Shown piece after piece: positions 42,901 to 53,404 of a stretch of DNA of 64,000 nt; position 1 is the stretch's first letter, and every line of letters begins with the position of its first letter. Position numbers and translations under genes: made by a program. A model generated the notes under the pieces. The model was not told the origin of the DNA and made no database searches. It worked only from the letters and a program-made list of their open reading frames with translations. This DNA comes from Clavaria fumosa (lineage: Eukaryota; Basidiomycota; Agaricomycetes; Agaricales; Clavariaceae). The stretch covers positions 1,860,001-1,924,000 of the forward strand of contig OX637801.1 in NCBI GenBank assembly GCA_951802425.1, written 5' to 3'.

Positions 42901-44400
42901 GTGGAGGAGGATGCACCAGTGCAGGTTTTCCCGGAAATGGAAGTCCGTATGTCATTCACATTGGAAATGGAGACGCTACTCCAGAAAAATAGCGCGGTAC
43001 ACATACAGAAGCCGGAGGAGCTTGATGATGAGTGGACACGAGATCGTGCTGGACTCTGGCGAAAGGGGATAGTCACCTGGGTCCCCCTAGGAGCTCGTGA
43101 GGCCGTTCTCGAGTTTGAGCATGACCTCCCTGCTGCTGGACACCCTGGGCCCCGGAGGTTGAGAGCAGCACTAGTGAAGGGTTATTGGTGGCCGGACATG
43201 GTAAAAGATGCGGATCGGTATGCCCAGGGGTGTGAGACATGCCAGCAGACAAAGCCCGACCGTACCAAGCGTGCTGCCCCACTGCACCCCCATCTGGTGC
43301 CCGATGGTCCCTGGTCGGTGATCTCATGGGACATAGTCGGTCCCCTCCCCCTCTCCCGTGGACATAATGCCATCCTTGTTATTGTCGACAAATTCATGAA
43401 ACAGACACTGCTCGAAGCGATCGGGCTCGACCTCACAGGACTTGGAGCGGCGCGTCTCCTCCGGGATCGAGTGTTTCGTGACCATGGAGTCCCTCACAAG
43501 GTTGTGAGTGACCAGGGGTCCCAGTTCATGTCCCGCTTCATGAAGGAGTTCTACTCCATGATCCGGGTAAAGGCAAATCCAAGTACTGCCTTTCATCTGC
43601 AGACTGATGGACAGACAGAACGGGCGAACCAGGAGATGGAGATCTATCTCCAGGCTTACGTGGACCATCTCCAGGATGACTGGGCTGAATGGTTGTCCAC
43701 TGCGGAGTTTGCTCTTAATAATCGTGAGCACTCAGCAACAGAACAGACACCTTTCTTCCTCGATTATGGACGACACCCATGGAATGGGGGGCTCCGGCCA
43801 CCTTCTGAGGTGAACCCGGTGGCGGACGAGTGGATGGCTAAGCTCACGGAGTCCCAAAGAGCAGCCAAGGAGGCAATGGAGAAAGCAGTGGCAGTGATGA
43901 AGAAGAGCTACAATAAGGGGAAACACCCAAGTCGGGAGTACTCTGAGGGAGATCTGGTCTGGCTGGATACTAGAAACTTGAAGATGGACCGGCCCTGTAA
44001 AAAGCTTGACAACAAGAGAGCAGGCCCCTTTGCAGTTGAGGAGAAGGTGGGACCTGCTGGGTATCGCCTCAAGCTCCCTCGGGCCTGGCACATCCATTGG
44101 GTCTTCAATGAGTTGCTGTTGACACCATACCACCCCCCTTCCTTCCCTTCCCAGAACCTGCCTCCCCCTCCGCCCCCTATGATTGATGATGACCACCTGG
44201 AGTATGATGTGGAGGCGATCCTTGATGTTAAGAAGGTGGGGCATGGAGTGAGATACCTGGTGAAGTGGTTGGGATACCCTGTAGAGGAGAACACTTGGGA
44301 GCCACGACGGAACCTCACCAATGTGGCACTGCTTCTCCAGGACTTCTTCCTTGCTCACCCTGACAAGGCCAAGCTAGCTGGTCGGGATGCCCAGCCTTAA
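39954..44400 (+). pseudogene. Gypsy gag-pol with chromodomain, three TGA stops and two frameshifts
   Basis: From the ATG at 39954: gag (FDGQKRNFRTFL, then after a TGA at 40053 ANPTVYAVDLVKVLFAL), zinc knuckle CFRCHQTGHAVRFC, aspartic protease LVDSGCTNCFMD, RT (RPIIDYSRLNAHLIKDKYPL, WFGLQNAPATFQRFM, catalytic AYVDDVIVF), RNase H (VETDASNLATGGVLSQQ), integrase with HHCC-type part (GHPGPRRLRAAL, CETCQQTK) and DDE core (SWDIVGPL, VSDQGSQF, QTDGQTERANQEME), and a C-terminal chromodomain (YDVEAILDVKK, YLVKWLGYPVEENTWEP). TGA codons at 40053, 41849 and 42451 stand where arginine fits (CGA to TGA). Frameshifts lie near 41620 and 42235. The segment from 42487 to the stop at 44398 is open for 637 codons. 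Enzymes act in virus-like particles and the nucleus in this family; this copy cannot make them. Confidence 0.93.
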
Positions 44401-44411
44401 GAGGGGGGTGA

Positions 44412-44702
44412 TGTTAGGATTGCTTATGTAAGCCATCCCAAAGTGCAGTTGTGGAGAAACTGGGGAGGGTATTTGGAAGGTCACATGACCTGTGGCTGGG
44501 TCGGATTATGTAATCATGTAAGATCACATGACCTGGGGCCTGGGCGCATCACGTGATCCGAGGGTCCGAGCGTGGGAACACCGGCAAGTGCCGAAGCGTT
44601 CGCTATAAGTACTTTCGCTTTTCCTTTTTTGTACTCTTTTCCCCTTATCTTAGTATTGTCGTCATGACCTTACGCTTAAGTTGTGTGAGACCCAGTCTGA
44701 TA
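44412..44702 (+). repeat. 3' LTR of the gypsy element
   Basis: 291 bp, partner of 39089-39379. Ends CTGATA directly before the right target copy CAGTA. Confidence 0.95.
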
Positions 44703-44707
44703 CAGTA

Positions 44708-45640
44708 CCTCCAGGGCCTCCAAGATACATCCTTAATTGTTCTGGCTTTTGCTGAAGACTATGATTTACAATAATTTGAAATGCACAACACTGTTCAGTA
44801 TTTAAAGTCCAAGCATTAATAATGTCAGGTATAGATACTGTTGATTCAGTCACTGTGACAGCCATGTTCTGTCTGACAACAGGTTGATTTGACAAGTCAC
44901 CATAAGGAACATTATCACTTGAAATAGAACTATTACGGATTGTAGGGCCATTCTCCAAAACTGCATTCAAATCTGTTGAAAGAGGGATAGAGGATGGTAG
45001 TACATTTTTGCACTTCCAAGCATCTCATCATTTCTGGTATTCAATATCCCACTCAGATTCAAAAGATGTTGAATCTACACAGACTTGTTCATTAATTACC
45101 TCTGGTGTGCCAGACAGTTGAATGTCTTGATCTTGAACAAACATGTTTCCAGAATTAGCATGAAAAAGACATTCAATTACATCAGCAGAGGAATGTTGAT
45201 GTTTCCCAGAATGACAAGCATCAATAGAGTCTAGATGGTCTAAGATGTCAATATCCTCAGTATCACCTGTAAAATCATCTAGTGTATTTGTCCCTCTCAA
45301 CTCTTGAGTAGGTAAATGAATGGAGCTGAAGGTCCATCGCTTCAAATAATGATCATCTCGACTGTCTTTGCACTCATGTAGAAGTTGCATGTTATCCATG
45401 ATATTTAAGAATCTTCTAGGACAATCAATTTTGAAGTTCTCAAATGCTGCTTCCCAACTTTCACCAGGCTGACGTAAATCCCTTACAGAGTGCCATGGTT
45501 TGAATAAAATAAGCATCAGACGTGAATACTTTGCTTTCGAAGCCTGAACATCTCTGCGTGGGATAGATGGACCAATAGGTACAGCAACAAAGCGTTTAGG
45601 TGCCCGACGCACACATAAAAAGTGTGTATTGTAATGAATA
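44708..45640 (-). pseudogene. Helitron 2 RepHel, part between Rep and helicase
   Basis: Reads VPIGPSIPRRDVQASKAKYS, RLMLILFKPWHSVRDL and SWEAAFENF, the block that precedes the helicase in fungal Helitron proteins (Helitron 1 has PRRDWGDREYY and FKPWRNGKDL at the same place). It ends with MYLGGPGGT, the first half of Walker A, at the gypsy insertion. Two successive TGA codons (45025-45030) interrupt an otherwise continuous frame. At the other end the frame joins exactly to 53405 when Helitron 3 is removed. Confidence 0.88.
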
Positions 45641-45667
45641 CTAGCTGATACCCGTGCTATGCCACGG
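45641..45667 (-). other. Helitron 3 3' terminus: hairpin plus CTAG
   Basis: Minus strand reads CCGTGGCATAGCACGG, then GTATCAG, then CTAG, then T of the target. A small hairpin 7-12 nt before CTRR is the replication-termination signal of Helitrons. Confidence 0.88.
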
Positions 45668-45937
45668 ACAAAGGCAGTACACAGATGAATTTGAACGAAG
45701 TAGACTCGTCAATGTCACATTACAGTATGTTTCATGTGCAAAAGCTGACATTATTGAGACAATACAGTACACACTGCTACGGTTGCGTTATGCCAGCGGT
45801 CGGTTCCTGAGTCTTAGAGGTCCTGGGACGTTTAGACCCGGCTTTAGCCATCTGAGAGAAACTAAACTTGAGTTTTTTGGTAGAGGCATCAGACGCGACT
45901 GCAGATTACAGAGTCAGTCACAGGATGTAAGCTAAAA

Positions 45938-46713
45938 TCATGAAGGCGCACCAGGGGAAGACGAAGTGGTCGGTGCAGTAGGTGGCGGTGCTTGCCCGAG
46001 ATGTGTGACATTCTCAATATCAACAACAAAACGATCCAATGTCCCGTCGCCACTGTTGATGGTTCGTGTCAGATATCCAGTAAGGACCACATATCGTCCA
46101 TTCCGAAGGTGAGGTTTCTTGTTTTTATAGCGCATGGAAGAGAGGTCATAGCATGCACGGACAGGAAAGACCGGGCGATTGACTGTGTCCAAATCCTTGA
46201 TAGACTGAAGGTATTGGTTGATGTCCATGTCGAACACACCCTCAGCTTGATTGCAGTTGACTGTGATGCCATTTGCGGTCACCCAAGCATAGCAGCAGAC
46301 ATGGCTCTCGTCAATTTCATCGATAGGGATGAGCTTTGTGAAAGTGAAGGGATTAGACATTGTGCGCACATATGTAAGCGACTGCTCACCCAGACAATAT
46401 CTCCAATAATGTTGAAATCCTCAGCCTTCATAGCTGCAGAGTGTGATGGAAGATTGTTGTGCATCTTGAGAATCTTACTCCAATGTAAACTAACTGAACA
46501 ATTAAAATACCACAGACGCACATTTGCATGGAGAAAGTAGAAACCGAGGTCGGAGAATGCCATATCACCGGCATTGAAGTAGCGAAACTGACATATAAGG
46601 GGAGGCTGGCCGTGGCCCATCCAGAGCTGGGCATTGAAGATGATGGTCTTAGGAGAGCCGCTGAGGGAGCACGGGGATTCGAGAGGAGCAAGGACTGTAA
46701 GCGTGGCCGACAT
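45938..46713 (-). CDS. OB-fold-like protein gene of Helitron 3 (several exons)
   Basis: Minus strand. The first exon (46713 to about 46520) reads MSATLTVLAPLESPCSLSGS, FNAQLWMGHGQPPLICQFRY and DLGFYFLHAN; then a stretch with two or three short introns that includes MKAEDFNIIGDIVW; then a last exon (about 46330-45938) with IPIDEIDESHVCCYAWVTAN, DMDINQYLQSIKDL, LRNGRYVVLTGYLTRT and DRFVVDIENVTHLG. Beta-rich strings with GRYVVLTGYL and FVVDIENV look like an OB fold of the RPA type, which binds single-stranded DNA; plant Helitrons are known to carry RPA1-like genes. The fold is an inference from pattern, not a match I can prove. It lies between the RepHel gene and the element's 3' end, so it belongs to the element. 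Confidence 0.6.
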
Positions 46714-46908
46714 AATGTGTTCGTGATACAGGGCCTAGCACAGGTATATATATACAGCATCAGTGCATCTCATTTGGATCCTCCCAGTAATTTGTGAATC
46801 CATGTCTTTTTGACACCGTCTAAGACAGTGAGTGACAGATGACTACTGGAAGAACTTTGAGACGAAGCAGATGACACTTGATATTACAATAAAGTAAGTG
46901 GTTACAAT

Positions 46909-49900
46909 TCAATCTAGCAAGACTTCTGGATAAACTACATTCATAGTCATAGGCTCAGACGCATTTGGTGGAAGGAGGATCTTGATGCGACGGCCAGACG
47001 TACAGCGAGACAGTGCCATGTAGAGTTGCCCATGTGAAAATACAGGAACACGGAGATCGAGACCGGCGAACTTGACAGACTGACCTTGCGCCTTGTTGAT
47101 GGACATTGCAAATGCCAGTCGAACAGGGAATTGACGGCGGCGCAGGGAAAATGAGAATCCAGTACTTCTTGAGGAAGGAATGACAGTAATCCTTGGTATA
47201 AATGCAATCTCGCCATTGTGATCACCCCCAATCAGCCGAACTTCCAAAACCCTATCTGTCGTACGCTGAAGCACCATCCGGGTACCATTGCACAGGCCAC
47301 TTGCAGGGGCGAGATTCTGGAGAAGGATCAATGGACAGCCGACTTTTACGGTCAGCTCGCCTAGAAGAAAAATACATATGTTGATCAACCTATATGTGGC
47401 AAGAGCCTACCTGGAGGAAGACTCGGAGCGTCTAAGCTGCGGAGAAACTCAACAGGTAGTGCTTCGCTTCCATCTAGGTCATCGGCGCCACGTTCAGCTT
47501 CGACTGAATCAGCACTCGGATAAGTCCTTGAAGCACCAGGCATTCGCTCAAGTATTTTGGTATTGATGTCTGCTACATCATGGTTGCGAGGGGCGAGAAT
47601 TGTTCGTTCCAGAAAATATTGTGCAGGAGGGGGAGGAGTGCTGTCAATATTAGGATAGATGGTGTCAATAAGCTCAGTAACATCACCGCAAAGCATCGAA
47701 GCCGGGAGTCGAACGTTTCCACCATCTGTTAAATGTCGGCCATGACCTACATCCAGGAGCCAATTTGCAAACTGAGCTTCCTCTGGTCCTCGCTCAAGAC
47801 GCATGTTAATCTTGAGACTAAGGAGAATAATGGTCCCCCAAAGGTATGACTGTTGCAAGGAGGCACCAACGATCTCTTGCCGGGTTCCCTTGACAACAAC
47901 AGGTAATATTTGCTGATAGTCGCCTCCGAAGACTACAGTAATTCCGCCAAAGGGTCGCTCGTCATTGCAAAGATCACGGCAGGTCCTGTCAACAGCTTCC
48001 ATAGCAAAGCGGTTTTGCATCGTAACTTCATCCCAGATAATAAGTGCTGTGGTCTGAATAAGTGCTGCCAGAAGACTTTGCTTCTGAATAGAGCAGCTAG
48101 AGTCATTTGTGAGATCGTCTATAGGGATCTTGAAGGCAGAATGCGCCGTGCGACCACCAGCAAGTAAGAGCGCCGCAATACCAGAAGAAGCGACACACAG
48201 AACGATAAGGCCCTTGCTTCGAAGCTTGTGACATACTGTATTGTAAACAAAAGTCTTGCCAGTCCCGCCTGGGCCATTGAGGAAGAAGATATGACCGAGT
48301 TTGTTTTCAACCGAGTTGATGATGCGCTCGTATGCAGACCGCTGCTCAGAATTGAGTAAGGGCACTTGTGAAGCCGCGGAGTCACACTCAAAGTCACGAT
48401 CATAGGCAAGTTGGTCTGCGATGAGGGGGTTCGGAGTGTGCCGGTTCCAGTCCTGGAGAGGTGTAGGCATCGACTGAAAATGTGTTGCCAGACTCTTCCC
48501 AGACTGCTGAAGGATCTTGTCCACCAGGTAAAGGCCATAATCGAAGATGTCTGCATCCAACGGATTTGGGAGACCAAGAAGAATGAGTTGCCTGGCCAGG
48601 TCGTCACAGATATACTGCCGAAAATCAGTCCACAAGACTTCTGGTTGAGATGGGGCACAGAAAAGCAAGAGTGTCGCAAATAGATGTCGTAGCCGTGTAC
48701 CTGTTTGCATAGTAGAAGCCTCCTGCAGACATTGTCGCCACTCACCATCATCTTCAAGCAAACCGCGGGCCAAGCAAGCATCCCGGAATGTGGAATAGAC
48801 TACCCCCTGCCAAGTGCGAAGCTCAGTAAATGACTTTGGACCGGTTGCGACAGTGAGAAGTGTCCGCAGATAGAACCTTTCACCTGCTGTTGGTGAAACA
48901 AAATACATGCGACCAAGTGCAAACCCCTTCTTCCTAAGAGCCCATCTCTTGCCATCTGTAAGCCATACAAACCTCTGGGGGAATTCTTGATACGTTAATT
49001 GGCATGCCTCAGCACCGAGAGCTGCATCTCCGTTAGCTGTGAAAAACGCAGTGAGGGTCGTATTCTCTGTCGCTGCACGTTCCAAGACTGTTGTCGCATT
49101 CTCAGATGGGTCGAAGAGGACCATGTGTTGACCAGGCAAATGGACTTGCAGCCGGACAACGTTTGGGAGCTGGTCATGTGTATCAAAATGGAATATACGC
49201 CAAGCACCTTTGGGGGGAGAGATGTATCGTCCGTCAATATGCTCCTTAATTTCATCACGAGTACGAAGCTCAAGGGTTGCTCTGTCACCGCCTTTGTGAA
49301 TATATTTGAATGGATACTTGATCGAGCCGATTGTGGCAGCACATTCGATGTTGATATGACAATCGTACTTTGCTGACATGTATGGATTATAAGGGACGAC
49401 CCATCGGTTATCGAGTAAATGGCCATTCACTTCATACGCACAGCCATCGTCAGGGCGAGCATAGAGTGGATACCCATCGTGGTCCATGGTAGTTTGCGCT
49501 TGGAATGACTTTGGGTAGTGCTTGGTGCACTTTCCGTTCTCCATGCAAGGTGCTCTCGGGTTCGACACACCACATGGCCCATGAATCATACAGTTCTTAA
49601 CAGTCTCGAAGAGAAGCGGCTCTTTCTCCGGGTCTGGCCAGGTCGCGCGAATAACAGAGTCAACATCTGCTGGTGTCGAAAGCTTCCATGGATTCTTGAG
49701 GAAGATGAGGATATGAACGTGAGGTAGACCACGCTTCTGAAACTCGATCATATAAACATAAGCAGCTGTTTGACCGAAGACACCATTTTTGTAGATATCG
49801 GCAATGATAGCCTCTTTTTTCATTTGAAATACGCAGGCCACAAGGTCTGGGCGATCAGAAGCAGTCTGCCCTGGAAGAAGCTCACGGGAGATTTCTGGCC

Positions 49901-51158
49901 ATTTTGGGTTACAGGTCACCGTTTGGAAAATATCAACTCGACGGAAGAAGTGTGCGATGGCCATGGCATCTTGATATCGCTGCTGCATATGGCGGGGGCC
50001 ACCAATATATGAAGATGGGAGAATGACCCGCTGTCCAAGCTCATGAAGGTCCATAGGTTCATCGGCACTGGAGAGTGAGTCCTCGAGGCCAGAGTAGAGA
50101 GAGGCTTGTAGTTTCTGCTGGTTTTGCTTGAGGTAGCTAAGGCGATTCTGATCTGCAGAAGCCCACATATCGACCAGCCATTCTTGGAAGAGACGGCCAC
50201 CACGCAAAATGGTTCCAAACTCTGTTCGCCTTGTGTGTATGCGGTAGGCGTAGAAGCGGGTTTGTGAGACGCGTTTAGGATTTTGAATCTCAGGATTTTG
50301 TTCACGCATCTCATAGTGCCAGCCGTGTTCGCCATGGGGGAATAAAAGAACATAGCGCAGACAGCTATATGCTGGATGTCCATCAGAGACACATTGCAGA
50401 GTTTGGTTCCATTTACGAAGGATGATGTCTTGACTGTCTGTGGCCTGAGTACCATCGCCTGGAACTATCACAGCGACCTCATCAGCAGTTGGAAGGTTAT
50501 ACCAACGTCGATCCTGGGCAAGGTCAACACGGAGTCGGATTGTCGCATGCTCATCTGCATCGGGGAATCCCTGGAGAATCTCGTATGCCTGTTTATAGAT
50601 GGATGCATAACGGTGAGACATAGCAAGCATTGTCTGCAAGACTTCCATCGTGTCACGGCGGCAGCCTGGATTACGTTCCATGCGCATATCAAGAGCAGAC
50701 CGAGGATCATGTATGTACAGCTGGGCATAAGTCGGAGGTGCTCCAGGTGCCGGAAGGAGTGATCCGGAAAGGTGATAGAGCACACCATGGATTCGAAACA
50801 CATATGGACCTCTGCCACTGTTCAGCATATTGTCCGGCTTCACACCCAAGGACGTAAATGAGAGAGCACTGTTGTAGACCCGAAGGTTCTCCCGGAACTC
50901 TTGTGCTTGAATATCTGTATCCACAAGAAAAGATTGAAGCAGTTGTGGTGGTGATGGGAGAGCAGGGAGCTGAATACGTCCATGGTTGCAGTACATCCCA
51001 AATCGTGGCTGATTTTTGCGAGATGCAGTCGTCTTCTCATTCGACCAATGAAGCGCAGCACATTTGGGGCATGCGACGTCCATCCGCCCAAGGTCATGCC
51101 GTGTGGTAGGCTCCCTGTATGGTTGACGGGCTACGGCAGTGCAACATGATAGTTCCAC
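46909..51158 (-). CDS. Helitron 3 RepHel (Rep HUH endonuclease and PIF1-like helicase)
   Basis: Main exon 51158-47411, a 50-bp intron (47361-47410, phase 1), last exon 47360-46909. The joined protein has a cysteine pair near the N-terminus (CPKCAALHW), Helitron_like_N, the Rep HUH motif GLPHVHILIFL (about residue 480), the two-tyrosine motif KYPFKYIHKGG (about 613), then a PIF1-type helicase: GPGGTGKTFVYNT (about 963), IIWDEVTMQNR, FGGDYQQILPVV and, in the last exon, FAMSINKAQGQS and YMALSRC. It nicks and unwinds DNA for rolling-circle transposition. No stop or frameshift was seen in over 1,400 codons, so it may still be active. The true start is upstream: the sequence before 51158 ends in a GATCAG acceptor, and N-terminal exons probably lie at 51160-52400. 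It is of a different lineage from Helitrons 1 and 2, without DUF6570. Confidence 0.93.
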
Positions 51159-52400
51159 ACTTGTAGCTGATCAAACAGACAAAAATAAGCAGGAGTTGAC
51201 AGCAAGAACTTCAAACTCATGCACCTGAATGGTTCTGGACAGAAGGGAGGCCATTCAAGACCCGAAGCGGGCCATGTTCCGGCTCATTAGACTGTGCTCC
51301 TGTGCGTATCTCTTCTGTGACACGTCCGAGTATGTGTTCTCGCAAGGATGCAGGCGCAACCGCCAGGGACTGATGATCTGTGAACATGAATGAGTGTGAC
51401 CCCCACACTGATAGGTAGGGTACTGACTATCAACTCCCGGACACGCAGATCCACCCCCCCGACTAAATAGATCCTGCAGCACACCCTGCGGAGTTTGGTT
51501 GTTCTCCCTTGCCTCCCGCTCGCGTGCACGGCGAGCACGCTGGGCCACAGAACGCGCACTCGGCACATTTGCATCACCATGATGGGCTGGACATTAGTAC
51601 ACCATTAATCATTAGAAAAGGAACGCCATCTACAACGGGCATCACCCACCAGTACGGTTTGATGGTCCCGGATCACCATGAGCGGTGAGGGGAGGGGTGA
51701 AGAGTGCAGCCTAGAGGGGTATGTGAGGTCAGCTATACAAAATGGAGGGGAAAGACGCACAGGCTGCCAGGGTATGTGTCGCCCTGCAGAACCTAACTCT
51801 CTCGCCTCCTGCTCCTGTGTACGGCGAGCACCCTGGGCAGTGGAACGTGAATTACCTGTGATATTGAGTTGTGAAGGCTTCGGTACAGGTGTATAAGAGT
51901 CATCTGACCACCGTTTGACACATCATCAGCCTGATAAGTCCAAGCAAGGCATGGTGGATCAGCAAGAGTCAGTACTAAATAAAATGAAGACGCACCCCGG
52001 GTAGAGGAGCACCTCGTTCACGCTCCCTCATCTCCCGTTCACGTGCGCGACGTGTATGTTGTGCAACGGAGCATGCATTACGTGCAACAGCATCTTCTGA
52101 CCAAATTAGGTATTTAGATGTGATGTACAGTGCTTCGCATTAAATCAAGCAGCGCAGAGGTTGACTTACCAATATCTTCTGAGGCTTCCAGCGGCCGGGC
52201 AGTCAAAACAGGTGTAAAATGAGGCTGAGCATTCGTGGAAGAGTCTGATCCTGTGTGTGAATGTACAGGGTAACGCCGACGTGGACTATCGCAGAGTAAA
52301 CGTTGATCACGGTGGGCCTGTCGGATGAATTGTCGATGTAAATCCGAGGTTTCAAGATCCCTATAAACAAATCACATTTGTTATCTGAGAAAAGGTTAAT
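51159..52400 (-). other. Probable N-terminal exons of Helitron 3 RepHel, with a repeated arginine-rich exon motif
   Basis: Minus strand. Short open pieces separated by GT..AG-like borders each carry a similar basic block: VAQRARRAREREARENN (about 51480-51560), TAQGARRTQEQEARE (about 51785-51850) and VAQHTRRAREREMRERE (about 52015-52085), with a more diverged one near 52270-52350. This suggests exon duplication giving a chain of basic helices. Exon joins were not worked out. Confidence 0.45.
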
Positions 52401-53404
52401 ACTCATACGCACATGTCGCTAGGCATTATCTTAGTTCGTGAGCATAGACCGTCAATCCCAGACTAAAGCAAGTAAACAAGCAAGGTAAAAAGAGAGTAAG
52501 CAAACGAACAGGGTAAGGAGCAAATGAGCAATCAAAAGAAAGTGCGTAATGAGTGACCAAAAGGGGGGTAAAATGGTGTCTTAGTTCATGAGCATGGACT
52601 GTCAATCCCAGACCAAGGCAGGTAAGAAAGCAAGTAGGCCGAAAAAGCAAGTAAATGCGCAAGTGGGATGTAAACCGACTAAGCAAGCAAGCGGAGTGAA
52701 AAGAGAGAGACCAGCAAAAAGGAGGGACCGAGTAGGAAAGAACGTATAGCGCATACAGGCCGCAAGGACCCCCGCAAAGACCTAACCGCGGACCAGACAC
52801 GGACTGTCGCGAAGCAACCGTAAACGGTAACACACCAGATGTATGCGCGTACCCACCCACGTGACCGAAACACGTGACTTTGACATTTCTCTACCCAAGA
52901 CCGCCTGTCCCCAGCATCCCCAACATCCCCAACAGTGCCGTGTTCAGAATACAAACAATGCCGCTATTTTGATGTTTTTGTGCAATGCACCTCATTATTA
53001 TTACAATTTCTATGCTATCTATTAACTGGCTGGTGTAAAGTATGCTTACTGACGAAGTACGCCAACGACGACGGTCAGCAGTCGGTCAGCAGTGAGGATC
53101 GTACGTGAAGAGGTTAAAAGCAAGAGGAAAAAAACATTACCAAACAAACCCCCCTGCTTGCTTACGCCCCACGCTTCGGTAACTGCCGAGTGCATCTCTC
53201 GCATGATTATTTATTTTTTGATGACCGAAACACGCGATCCGACCGAAACACGTGATCTTGACTACTACATGACCGCTCTACTGTACCGTCTGACGATCAG
53301 AAGTCACGCAGGACTCGTCGGATGACGTTTGTGATTCGTCACATGATTTTTGTCTCTGACGTTTGTCCTCCATGTTTATCTATCACATGATTTTTTGATC
53401 TCAA
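52401..53404. other. 5' non-coding region of Helitron 3 with direct repeats
   Basis: A diverged direct repeat of about 55 bp with period near 150 bp (52430-52485 and 52579-52634, sharing TGTCAATCCCAGAC and AAGCAAG-rich tails) and three copies of a CCGAAACACGYGA motif at 52866, 53224 and 53241. The end of the element is at 53404. No coding motif. Confidence 0.6.

Larger units (their letters stand above)
39089..44702 (+). mobile_element. Ty3/gypsy chromodomain retrotransposon (chromovirus type)
   Basis: LTRs 39089-39379 and 44412-44702, 291 bp each, starting TGTTAGGAT and ending CTGATA (TA instead of the usual CA in both). Flanks CAGGA (39084-39088) and CAGTA (44703-44707) are a 5-bp target duplication with one change. 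The target CAGTA restores the Helitron 2 Walker A motif exactly. A polypurine tract (AAGAGGGGGG, 44400-44409) precedes the 3' LTR. The gag-pol region between carries a C-terminal chromodomain, which defines the chromovirus branch and is thought to guide integration to heterochromatin. Confidence 0.95.
45641..53404 (-). mobile_element. Helitron 3, apparently complete, inserted in Helitron 2
   Basis: 3' end on the minus strand is CTAG (45641-45644), preceded by a short hairpin CCGTG/CACGG (45652-45667), the standard Helitron 3' structure. The next base outward is T and the base outside the other end is A, so the target is A|T as for Helitrons. The 5' end begins TT rather than the usual TC (53404-53403), perhaps a C to T change. 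It carries a RepHel gene with one confirmed intron and a second gene of OB-fold-like type, both on the minus strand. Removing 45641-53404 restores the Helitron 2 frame. Length 7,764 bp. Confidence 0.9.
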
